From the NCBI GenBank assembly GCA_021773435.1, contig JAJFKC010000022.1, positions 1-64,000 of the forward strand: a stretch of DNA of 64,000 nucleotides. The letters are read 5' to 3'. The first letter of the stretch is position 1. The number at the start of each line of letters is the position of its first letter. Position numbers and translations under genes: made by a program. Below, in pieces: positions 34,525 through 43,393 of the stretch. This stretch comes from Porticoccaceae bacterium. Lineage in GTDB: Bacteria; Pseudomonadota; Gammaproteobacteria; Pseudomonadales; Porticoccaceae. Under the pieces are notes generated by a model. That model worked only from the letters and a program-made list of their open reading frames with translations, was not told where the DNA came from and did not search any database.

Positions 34525-34556
34525 TTATCCCCACAAGTTTGCGCTTGTGGGGATAA
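34525..34556 (-). terminator. Terminator-like hairpin in the pmoC-pmoA intergenic region
   Basis: 13-bp perfect stem TTATCCCCACAAG / CTTGTGGGGATAA, 6-nt loop; T5 run follows on minus strand. Confidence 0.85.
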
Positions 34557-34593
34557 GGATGACACAGCTACTCGACAGAGTAGCTTATTAGGA

Positions 34594-35388
34594 TTAAACC
34601 GACTGGTGGTCGCCTTCTTCGGCAGTAGTCTCAGCGATCAGACGAGCCATATTGGTGAACAGCTGTACAGCCAGAGGCACCAGGAAGAACAGTGACCAGC
34701 CCAGGAAGACAAAGCCCCAGTGGATGGGTGCCGCGAATAACTCTTCGGCGTAGAAGAAAGTATGACCCCACTCGTTAAAACCGTAGTTTGGCATGATCAT
34801 CAAAATACCCACGACAACCGCCAGGAACGGCAGTGAAATTTTGTTCATGTAGGCAGGGAGGCGAGTGTGGGTCCAAATAAAAGTCGGAATCAGCATCGCC
34901 GTCAAAAATGGCAATGCAAAGTAAAAAATAATGATGTGGGTGGGGGTAAAATCGGTATCCCGGATCGTTACCTGATGCCATGCGGCGTCAGATTCTACCG
35001 CGTTAGATGCAATTGCCCCTGCCCAGACACCCATAACAGTAAAAACGCCGAGCAACTTCCAGTAGCGGCTTAATTCAAGCTCCTTACTGATCTTGCTGGC
35101 ATCCATTTCTCGGGTCATCCAGAAGTAAACAGAAAGAATGACCGTAAAGGCGCCCATAAAAATAATCTCGCCGTATAATAGCGGCATCCAATAAGTCTGG
35201 AATTCTTCTGAGTAGTAGTCAGTACCAACAGAAAAGCCCATAGTGTCTAAATAAATACGTAACGCCGCACCGACAGCGATGGCAAACGCACCAGCAGTGT
35301 AGGCAAAACGATTACGTTTGAAGTGCCCGGCTACCTTGCTATCAGCACCGGCTTCCTGAGTTGTAGTTTGAGCAATTGTTTGTGCCAT
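34594..35388 (-). CDS. Copper membrane monooxygenase subunit C (pmoC/amoC/hmoC-like)
   Basis: ESDAAWHQVTIRDTDFTPTHIIIFY and NYGFNEWGHTFFYAEELFAAPIHWGF. Confidence 0.96.
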   Translation of the reverse strand: MAQTIAQTTTQEAGADSKVAGHFKRNRFAYTAGAFAIAVGAALRIYLDTMGFSVGTDYYSEEFQTYWMPLLYGEIIFMGAFTVILSVYFWMTREMDASKISKELELSRYWKLLGVFTVMGVWAGAIASNAVESDAAWHQVTIRDTDFTPTHIIIFYFALPFLTAMLIPTFIWTHTRLPAYMNKISLPFLAVVVGILMIMPNYGFNEWGHTFFYAEELFAAPIHWGFVFLGWSLFFLVPLAVQLFTNMARLIAETTAEEGDHQSV

Positions 35389-35470
35389 TTTAATAACCCT
35401 GCGTTTATTATTGAGAATGTGTCATTTAAAGTGAATTGTTTAAAGCGATTATCACCCTATTACCTTCCCG

Positions 35471-35498
35471 TTCTAACCCTCTTCTAATCTTGGTCTAA
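35471..35498. promoter_or_regulatory. Helically phased direct repeats (T/G)TCTAA x3, candidate activator site
   Basis: TTCTAA at 35471, TTCTAA at 35482, GTCTAA at 35493; exactly 11-bp period, ~85-110 bp upstream of pmoC-like start and within the divergent AraC intergenic region. Confidence 0.45.
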
Positions 35499-35842
35499 CA
35501 CAATACAGAACCGGAAACGGTGACAAATCACACCTGCCTTTTATTTCAGGCTTGCAGAATACGACTGTAATCCGTCCTTGCGCAGAGCAAAAGATGACAA
35601 TACTATTGCAGAAAGTGACATTATTTGGCGCCATTACATCTAGCCGAAAACGCAATAACGCTGCTAACCGAAACGTCGAAGACGGCACTTTAAAACATAA
35701 CCCCATGTAATTAAAGGTATTAATTGAAAACATATCGCACTTAACTGCATATAGCCCTTGACTGGAAGGTGCACTCAGTGCTGTTCTAAGTAGCCTTTCT
35801 CGATAATACTGAAAACTATAAATAATTAAACATGACAGAGAA

Positions 35843-36916
35843 ATGACAAAAAACACAGACGACAAGCCTGTAACAAAAACCACGGGGCTTCTTAAACAAG
35901 GTGCCGTAAGCGCCTATTTTGTCTCTGCCAACTACGCCAACCTGGTCTTCCACGCACTAGGCGGCGATGAAGACGTTCAAGCCTGTTTCGAGCGCCACGG
36001 TATCAGCCAGGAATTACTGCAAAATACCGATTCTAAAATTGGCTTCGAGGCCCTGTACGAAACAGTTTTCGAATTATTAAAAAAGTTCGAACTGAAAGAT
36101 GCAGGGCTTTCAATCGGCACTAAACTGCACGTTTCCAGTCACGGCACTCTGGGCATGGCTGTGATCAGCGCGACCACTGTAGGCCAGGCCATTAGAGACG
36201 CCGCAAAATATTATAAAACAGCCATTAATTTTATTGATGTTGATCTGTTTTACGAAGATGACTACATTTTTATTGAAATTCTCGAGTCTTACGACATCCC
36301 AGAAGTACGTACCATTGTTGTCGAGGCCCTGATGCTAACCCTGCAAAATGCACTCGAATTTGTCAGCGGTCAAAAACTGACCTGCAGCAAGGTCATTTTT
36401 GGTTATCCACAACCCGATTATAGTAAAGACTACGAAAATTATTTTTCAGGGCAAATCGAGTTTTCAGGTGATCGACACATGATGGTGCTGCCCAAAACTG
36501 TTCTCGATATGCGCTGCATTAGTGCCGATGAAAACATCCATCGGCTCGCCGAAGAGCAATTGCAACAAAAAATGCAGGATATTCGGGACAACAATCTTAC
36601 CGTTCAACATGTGTTAAACCTTATGCGTCGGGCGCCGGACCAGATGCCCAGCCTCGATGATCTGGCCACCATTTTTAACGTCTCTTCGCGAACCATGATT
36701 CGCCACTTCCAGGCTGAGGGCACCAACTACCGAGAATTACGCGATCGCGTCCATAGAGAATTTGCCACCGATTCCTTACGCAATACCGATAATTCGGTGG
36801 AATCCATCGCCATGGAAATCGGCTACCAGGATACCGCCAGCTTTCGAAGAGCCTTCAAGCGCTGGTGCGGTCAATCGCCATCAGCTTACCGCGCTGAACA
36901 CCGTCGGGACAGCTAA
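35843..36916 (+). CDS. AraC family transcriptional regulator (arabinose-binding-like N-terminal domain)
   Basis: C-terminal double HTH: SLDDLATIFNVSSRTMIRHFQAEGTNYRELRDRV, SVESIAMEIGYQDTASFRRAFKRWCGQSPSAYR; divergent from CuMMO operon. Confidence 0.94.
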   Translation: MTKNTDDKPVTKTTGLLKQGAVSAYFVSANYANLVFHALGGDEDVQACFERHGISQELLQNTDSKIGFEALYETVFELLKKFELKDAGLSIGTKLHVSSHGTLGMAVISATTVGQAIRDAAKYYKTAINFIDVDLFYEDDYIFIEILESYDIPEVRTIVVEALMLTLQNALEFVSGQKLTCSKVIFGYPQPDYSKDYENYFSGQIEFSGDRHMMVLPKTVLDMRCISADENIHRLAEEQLQQKMQDIRDNNLTVQHVLNLMRRAPDQMPSLDDLATIFNVSSRTMIRHFQAEGTNYRELRDRVHREFATDSLRNTDNSVESIAMEIGYQDTASFRRAFKRWCGQSPSAYRAEHRRDS

Positions 36917-37051
36917 GCGCATAACTATCGATAACCGTAACTTTTCGATAAAAAGCTCTACACCATCTGGCGCATTAACCCAGGTTAAACGCCGATACAT
37001 GTCCCTCGCGCTCCACTCACTATCTATTCACTATCAACAAGGAAAACCTGC

Positions 37052-37870
37052 ATGACCACCAATAGCATTGAAATATCACTGGCTGGCAAAGTCGCCTTAA
37101 TCACGGGTTCAGCGAGAGGTCTTGGCGCAGAAATCGCGAAAACCTATTCCCGTGCTGGCGCAACTATCATGATTACTGACATCCTCGAAGACCTCGGTAA
37201 AGAAACCGTCAAAGAGATAGAAGCGGCTGGCGGCAAAGCGACCTTTTTGCCACAGAATGTCACCAGCGAAGCAGACTGGGGAAGAGTCACTGCCGAAACA
37301 GTATCAACCCTGGGCGGCCTCGACATCGTCGTTAACAATGCGGGCATTGAAATATGCGCCCTGCTTGAAAACACCTCCCTTGAAGATTTTCAACACATCC
37401 TGGACATCAATATTAGCGGTGTCTTTCTCGGTCTAAAGTACGCCTGCAAAGCCATGAAACCAGGTGGCATTGCAGGCAATGGAGGCTCGATCATCAATCT
37501 GTCTTCCGTCGCCGGGTTAAGAGGGTTTTCAGGGCTCAGCGCATATTGCGGCAGCAAAGGTGCGGTAAAGCTGCTCACCAAAGCGGCGGCTGTAGAATTC
37601 GGCCAGCTCAAATATGGCATTCGCGTTAACTCAATTCACCCCGGGTTGATACCAACAGATATGGGCACTGCGGTGATTAAAGGGTTTATCAATGCAGGCC
37701 TCGGTGCTGACGAAGCGTCGGTACAAGCAGCGTTTGAACGAGGCACGCCGCTGGGCATGATTGGCGAACCCGCCGATATTGCTAAAGCCGCCCTGTTTTT
37801 GGCGAGCGATCAGTCACCCTGGGTAACCGGTGCAGAAATAGTTGTCGATGGCGGTGCAACGGCTTCATAA
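37052..37870 (+). CDS. SDR family oxidoreductase
   Basis: ALITGSARGLGAEIAKTY, NNAGIE, S..YCGSKGAVK, VTGAEIVVDGGATAS. Confidence 0.94.
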   Translation: MTTNSIEISLAGKVALITGSARGLGAEIAKTYSRAGATIMITDILEDLGKETVKEIEAAGGKATFLPQNVTSEADWGRVTAETVSTLGGLDIVVNNAGIEICALLENTSLEDFQHILDINISGVFLGLKYACKAMKPGGIAGNGGSIINLSSVAGLRGFSGLSAYCGSKGAVKLLTKAAAVEFGQLKYGIRVNSIHPGLIPTDMGTAVIKGFINAGLGADEASVQAAFERGTPLGMIGEPADIAKAALFLASDQSPWVTGAEIVVDGGATAS

Positions 37871-37955
37871 GACAAGCCTCAACCGACATCTAGTAGTAGT
37901 AGCTTGCAAACAGAGCGATAAACTGGGTTCCGTATAAATCTTATCCCGTATAAAC

Positions 37956-37990
37956 AAAAAGCCCGCATTTTTCAAGAATCCGGGCTTTTT
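37956..37990. terminator. Bidirectional intrinsic terminator
   Basis: 10-bp stem AAAAAGCCCG / CGGGCTTTTT between convergent SDR (+) and ParA-like (-). Confidence 0.88.
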
Positions 37991-38019
37991 AATGGATCAC
38001 ATTGCTATCGAAATAAAAG

Positions 38020-38712
38020 CTAGGCCGCCTTGTCCCGAACCACTTTATCCCGCACAACTTTCGATTTACCTGCATGACTAATCCATCGAAATATCCGAGC
38101 CCATTGATCGCGGTCAGGTAGCGTCTTTACCGGCGCGAACTCGAAAATGGACAGACCCTTTTCTGCCGCGCGGATATAGTTTTGACTGGCACGCAGCGAG
38201 GCCAATACCGGCAGTTTTTTTCCACTCGGAAGTTTCAGTGCATCCAGATATTCATTCAAATCATTAGCCGCAAGGGTATTTTCACGTACTCTGTTAGCTA
38301 TCGTTGCAAAACGCACATCGGCATTGACAACCTTGCGCAACTTATTGACCTCAGCGAGAAAATTTTTGGCCGCACGCACGTCAATGGGGGACGGCAAAAT
38401 GGGCATGAGAATCGTATCGGCTCTACGCACCATATCTGCCAACGTTCGGCCATGAAGCGCGGCAGGACTATCCATAATCACATAGTCCGTGTCGCGGGGC
38501 ACCCGAACCTGTTCTTTTGAAGCAGAAATTCCGGTTATCGGCGCTCTTTCGGGGCTGCGATTTGCCAGCCAGTCGATACTTGATTCCTGAGGGTCGTAGT
38601 CTACCAACGCGACACTTTTGCCCCGCGCAGCGTAATAACCTGCAAGATTTGTTGCGACGGTCGTCTTACCACAACCCCCTTTTGAATTGACAACCAGAAT
38701 CGATCGCATCAA
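38020..38712 (-). CDS. ParA/MinD-family ATPase (orphan)
   Basis: VVNSKGGCGKTTVATNLAGYYAARGKSVALVDYDPQ deviant Walker A; no ParB partner visible. Confidence 0.92.
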   Translation of the reverse strand: MMRSILVVNSKGGCGKTTVATNLAGYYAARGKSVALVDYDPQESSIDWLANRSPERAPITGISASKEQVRVPRDTDYVIMDSPAALHGRTLADMVRRADTILMPILPSPIDVRAAKNFLAEVNKLRKVVNADVRFATIANRVRENTLAANDLNEYLDALKLPSGKKLPVLASLRASQNYIRAAEKGLSIFEFAPVKTLPDRDQWARIFRWISHAGKSKVVRDKVVRDKAA

Positions 38713-38916
38713 CTAAACTCCTTTTTCGCAGTGGGAAAGCAGGAGCATAGGAAATACCCCGTACTATTTCAATAATATTATTGGTTTTTTACTATTTTTT
38801 GGCAGTTTTTTTAGCTTTTAACAATGAAAATGAATTAACAGGCCAATAATTTGTCTTTTCAGCCAAGCTTTTCTCGACATCATCGGTCGCAACAGCCATC
38901 AGTTAAGCCAGAAAAA

Positions 38917-39681
38917 TTAATGACAGGTATAGCCACCATCAATAATCAACTCGGTGCCGGTCACATAACGGGCTTCATCTGATGCCAGATATAAAATACC
39001 GTTCGCTTGATCGATGGGCTCAGCCATATGGCCAATGACGATTTCGTGCTTGATGCGCTCCATGTCCGCCGGGCCAAATAAGTCACCCACGCTCTCCGCC
39101 ATCGGCGTTTTGGTGAAACCCGGATGCACCGAATTAACGCGAATGTTGTATTTTTTCTCGGCACAATAGAGTGCGGCCGACTTGGTAAACAGACGCACCC
39201 CGCCCTTACTGGCATTATAGGCCGCAGAACGAGGGTCGCCGATAATTCCTTCAATGGACGATATATTGACGATACTGCCGCCGCCATTGAGCTTCATTTG
39301 CTTAACAGCATTTTGGGTGCCCATAAATACCGCTTCCATATTCACCGAGTGCACAAAGCGCCAGTGGGCCAGGTCGCTGTTTTCAAGGTCAGTCCCAGCG
39401 CCAACGCCCGCATTATTGACCAGCACGTCTAATCGGCCGTGAAGAGAGACAACCTCAGCGATCACCTCCGGCCAGCGACTTTCTGAGGTCACATCCTGCT
39501 CGATAAAGCTCACCTCATAGCCCTGATCTCGAAGGGTTAGCGCCGCCGCTTCACCTTCAACCGGGCGAATATCGGTAATGACCGCCTTACCGCCCTCTTT
39601 GCACATCAACTCGGCAGCGGCGTAACCAATGCCGCCGGTACCGCCGGTAACCAAACAGACTTTATCCTGCATTCTTGCCAT
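38917..39681 (-). CDS. SDR family oxidoreductase (secondary-alcohol-dehydrogenase-like), copy 1
   Basis: VTGGTGGIGYAAAEL, NNAGVGAG, YNASKGGVRLFTKSAAL, VHPGFTKTPM, TGTELIIDGGYT. Confidence 0.93.
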   Translation of the reverse strand: MARMQDKVCLVTGGTGGIGYAAAELMCKEGGKAVITDIRPVEGEAAALTLRDQGYEVSFIEQDVTSESRWPEVIAEVVSLHGRLDVLVNNAGVGAGTDLENSDLAHWRFVHSVNMEAVFMGTQNAVKQMKLNGGGSIVNISSIEGIIGDPRSAAYNASKGGVRLFTKSAALYCAEKKYNIRVNSVHPGFTKTPMAESVGDLFGPADMERIKHEIVIGHMAEPIDQANGILYLASDEARYVTGTELIIDGGYTCH

Positions 39682-39702
39682 TGTTAGTGCCCCAAATCTG
39701 TC

Positions 39703-40467
39703 TTAGTGTGCCGTAAATCCGCCATCAATCACCAGCTCTGTGCCAGTCATATAACGGGATTCGTCTGAAGCCAGAAATAGTATGCCGTAGGCTTGATCGA
39801 TGGGCTGAGCCATATAGCCGACCGCGATTTCGCGATTAATACGTTCAGCATCCTCGGGTGAAAATGTGTCAGCGGCATTTGCCAATAACGGTGTTTCGGT
39901 AAAACCGGGATGCACCGAATTAACCCGAATGTTGTACTTTTTTTCCGCGCAGTAAAGTGCAGCCGACTTGGTGAACAACCGCACACCGCCCTTGCTGGCA
40001 TTGTAGGCCCCGAATTTAGGATCCCCGACGATACCTTCGATAGAAGAAATGTTGATAATACTGCCGCCGCCATTGAGCTTCATTTGTTTGATGGCGTTCT
40101 GTGTACCCATAAACACCGCCTCCATATTCACCGAGTTTACGAAGCGCCAATGGGTCAGGTCGCTGTTTTCAAGGTCAGTTTCCTCACCGACACCAGCGTT
40201 GTTGACCAATATATCGAGCCGACCGTATTTTGAAACGACCTCGGCCAGGACTTCTTTCCAGCGCACCTCGTCGGTGACATCCTGCTCGATAAAAGTGGCG
40301 TCATAGCCATTATCTCGCAAGGTCTGGGCCGATGCCTCACCTTCGACCGGTCTCAAATCGGTGATCACGATCTTGCCGCCTTCCTGACCGATTAACTCTG
40401 CTGTCGCGTAACCAATTCCAGCGGTACCGCCTGTGATCAATGCTACTTTATTCTGAACTCTTCCCAT
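39703..40467 (-). CDS. SDR family oxidoreductase (secondary-alcohol-dehydrogenase-like), copy 2
   Basis: Close paralogue of 38917..39681; ITGGTAGIGYATAEL, YNASKGGVRLFTKSAAL, VHPGFTETPL. Confidence 0.93.
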   Translation of the reverse strand: MGRVQNKVALITGGTAGIGYATAELIGQEGGKIVITDLRPVEGEASAQTLRDNGYDATFIEQDVTDEVRWKEVLAEVVSKYGRLDILVNNAGVGEETDLENSDLTHWRFVNSVNMEAVFMGTQNAIKQMKLNGGGSIINISSIEGIVGDPKFGAYNASKGGVRLFTKSAALYCAEKKYNIRVNSVHPGFTETPLLANAADTFSPEDAERINREIAVGYMAQPIDQAYGILFLASDESRYMTGTELVIDGGFTAH

Positions 40468-40511
40468 GTTGCACGCCTCGTTTAATTTGATTTAAAAAGT
40501 TGATCCAGATG

Positions 40512-41543
40512 TTAGAACCTACATACTGTCTGTAATATTTGTTCGACCTCTCGCTGCTCGATACCATCAGTAATAAACACCAGCCTCATTGCGGGCACCC
40601 GGCCTTCCGGCCAGCTCTCAAGCCATACCAGAGGATAAACCTTGTCCCTGATGCAGTGCACCACAGCCGGGGTAGTTATCTTACTATCAACCGCCACTAA
40701 GCCTTTGACACGGAGCAGCTTTTCCGGTTGGTAATTTACCAGTTCCTGAAAAAATAGCACCAAATCTGCCAGACTCATGGCTCGATCACGATGCAGTGTA
40801 AACGTCTGGATGCTCAAGCCATGGCCACTTAAAGCATGTCTACTAGAGACATGTCCCGATGCCTGATTTTCACCCAGCCAACTGTCGATATGCGTCGCGT
40901 TTGCGCGCACCGGATAATGGTTAACTGAAGTGAGGTCATCTACAGCAAAATCTCGAACGTCGCTGATTGTAGCCACAGGGTTTATCTCGATAAGCTGGGC
41001 CTGCAAATTTGCCAGCTCATCTGAACCCCGTTCATTTGAACCCAGTTCTTCTGAATCCACAACGTCCATTTTGCTAATCAACAATTGATCCGCAAGCGCA
41101 ACCTGGCGGCGGGAAACATCCTGATCGGCCAGTGTTCGCAACCCGGCCACAGCATCCACCAGCGTCACAACCGATTGCATACGATAGACCTTTCTCAATT
41201 CGGTATTGGCCATAAAGGTATGAATAATCGGTACCGGGTCGGCCAGCCCCGTCGTCTCGATCAACACGCGATTAAAACGCGGCACATCACCTAGAGTTCG
41301 CAACAGGTACAGATTGCGCAGCTCGAGTGCCAGATCTTCTCGAATCGTGCAACAGATGCAGCCATTCATCAGCTGAAGGATGTTTTCGCTACTTGAAGCG
41401 ATCAGAGTATGGTCGAGATCGGTTTCACCGAACTCGTTAACAATCACCGCCGTATCGGACAGGTCTGGGCTTTGTAGTAAGCGAGAAATAAGCGTGGTCT
41501 TGCCACTACCCAAAAACCCGGTGATCACGGTAACGGGAATCAT
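40512..41543 (-). CDS. CobW/COG0523 family GTPase (putative metallochaperone)
   Basis: VTVITGFLGSGKTTLISRLL, MNGCICCTIREDLALEL, C-terminal CobW domain. Confidence 0.95.
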   Translation of the reverse strand: MIPVTVITGFLGSGKTTLISRLLQSPDLSDTAVIVNEFGETDLDHTLIASSSENILQLMNGCICCTIREDLALELRNLYLLRTLGDVPRFNRVLIETTGLADPVPIIHTFMANTELRKVYRMQSVVTLVDAVAGLRTLADQDVSRRQVALADQLLISKMDVVDSEELGSNERGSDELANLQAQLIEINPVATISDVRDFAVDDLTSVNHYPVRANATHIDSWLGENQASGHVSSRHALSGHGLSIQTFTLHRDRAMSLADLVLFFQELVNYQPEKLLRVKGLVAVDSKITTPAVVHCIRDKVYPLVWLESWPEGRVPAMRLVFITDGIEQREVEQILQTVCRF

Positions 41544-41731
41544 GGTTTCTGATCCGCAATAATTTCGATAACTTCTACTGATGCCATGTTTTGGGAGGGG
41601 CTAAAAATCAGGGTTTTTGTGTTAGCGCGAGGCGGGGGAAAGACCCGAAGCGCAGTGTATATAAACATATATGAGCATCGGAAACTTGAGCCCAACGCGG
41701 CTATAACGCAAAAAGACAATTTTGAAGGGAC

Positions 41732-43291
41732 TCAGTTGACTTGCCGGGTTTGATCTCCCCAGTACTTCGCACGCAGGGTTTTCTTGTCCGGCTTGCCGTA
41801 AGCCGTGAGAGGGATCTCATCCACCACTTCAATGGTTTTTGGCACCTTGTAAGCAGCTAAACGTTGCTTACAGAAGGCGACCAGATCATCTTCATCCAAT
41901 CCGCGCTCAGCGGGAATGACCGCCGCACACACCGCTTCACCCCAGTCTTCGTGGGGAATACCGATAACCATCACCTGGCTAATGCCGGGATATTCCTGCA
42001 CCACGTTTTCGACTTCAGACGAATACACATTCATCCCGCCGGAAATAATCATGTCTTTAGAGCGATCGACAATAAACACGTGGCCGGTGTCGATCTGATA
42101 ACCCACATCGCCGGTTTTTATCCACTCTCCAGCGTAAACCTCCGCAGTTTTTTCCGGGTCGTTGTAATAGCTTTCAAGTGTGTAAGGCGAGCGGGCCATA
42201 ATTTCACCCACCTCACCATAAGGCAAAGGTTTGCTGTCTTTATCACCGATACACACATCGGCGGTAATAATCGGCTGACCACAGGAGCCAAGGAATTTTT
42301 CGTTAAGATGGTCGGCCTTGGACAGCTTGGTAGCGAAATTCGGCACCTCGGTCTGGCCAAATAGCTGTACTAGCACCGGCCCAAATTTGTTCAGCACCTC
42401 CTGCAAGCGCACTTTGGTGATCGGTGCTGCACCGTATACAAGGGTGCGTAACGATGCGATATCGTGGGTGTCGGACTGATGGGCATCTAGCACCCGGTAA
42501 ATCATGGTCGGCACCATAAAGGTCCAGGTGATCTTTTCCTTGCTGATAGTATCGAGCACCGTCTCCGGATCAAACTTGCTGTGCACGTAAGCAGTTGCCC
42601 CCTGCAACAATGCCGTTTGCAAAAAGAAACCCGCCGAGTGTGGGAGAGGGCTAGTCAGCAGTAGTTTTTCATCCTCGACAATTTCACCATGGACGATATG
42701 GGTCAAACCATTAATCATCATCGCGCCATGGCTATGCATCACACCTTTGGAGCGCCCGGTGGTACCGCCGGTATAAAGAATGAAAGCGGTATCTTCCGGG
42801 CCAACATCCTGCCATTCAAAGCTGGCATTTTCTCCGCTGAAGACTCTGCTCCAGGCCATGTTGCCATCGACGATGCCATTACCCAGGTCATCCACCTCAA
42901 CACGGTGCGCAAGATCAGTGTTACTCAACTCTGCTTCGTCCAGCTTATCCAGCAGAGAGCTATGCACCACCATGGCTTTCGCCCCGGAATGCCCCACCAT
43001 ATAGCCAACATCGCTCATGCTGAGCATCTCGTTAAGCGGTACCTTGGCAGCACCCAGTTTAAGAATCGCCAGATCAGTAACGATATATTCGACGCAATTA
43101 CGCAATAAAATGGCCACGCGATCCTGCTTAATCACGCCAGCCGCCTTTAGGTGGGCGGCAAGATTACTCGATAAGTCATCCAGCTCTTTGTAGGTATAAG
43201 ATTGTCCGCCAACGACCACTGCTGTTTTCGGGGCGTGGCGCCACAGAGCATTGCGGAACATAAATTGAGCGGATTGACTGGTGTGGTGCAT
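41732..43291 (-). CDS. AMP-dependent acyl-CoA synthetase/ligase
   Basis: FILYTGGTTGRSKGVMHSH, EWIKTGDVGYQIDTGHVFIVDRSKDMIISGGMNVYSSEVENV, TAYGKPDKKTLR. Confidence 0.95.
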   Translation of the reverse strand: MHHTSQSAQFMFRNALWRHAPKTAVVVGGQSYTYKELDDLSSNLAAHLKAAGVIKQDRVAILLRNCVEYIVTDLAILKLGAAKVPLNEMLSMSDVGYMVGHSGAKAMVVHSSLLDKLDEAELSNTDLAHRVEVDDLGNGIVDGNMAWSRVFSGENASFEWQDVGPEDTAFILYTGGTTGRSKGVMHSHGAMMINGLTHIVHGEIVEDEKLLLTSPLPHSAGFFLQTALLQGATAYVHSKFDPETVLDTISKEKITWTFMVPTMIYRVLDAHQSDTHDIASLRTLVYGAAPITKVRLQEVLNKFGPVLVQLFGQTEVPNFATKLSKADHLNEKFLGSCGQPIITADVCIGDKDSKPLPYGEVGEIMARSPYTLESYYNDPEKTAEVYAGEWIKTGDVGYQIDTGHVFIVDRSKDMIISGGMNVYSSEVENVVQEYPGISQVMVIGIPHEDWGEAVCAAVIPAERGLDEDDLVAFCKQRLAAYKVPKTIEVVDEIPLTAYGKPDKKTLRAKYWGDQTRQVN

Positions 43292-43393
43292 GGTTTAATC
43301 TCGTATTAATTAACTGGGTTGGGGCGTAAGGAATGAAATCTGTCAGCATCTGACATTAAGGTTTAGCTGCTTTTATATAGTTCACTCATTGAC

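Noticed and set aside
32381-35388. Naming the CuMMO genes as methane (pmo) or ammonia (amo) monooxygenase
   Set aside because: Subunit motifs are shared by all CuMMO clades; no methanol dehydrogenase or hao partner is in the window, so only a neutral CuMMO call is supported.
41864-42364. 166-aa plus-strand ORF in the acyl-CoA synthetase
   Set aside because: Antisense shadow; no family resemblance.
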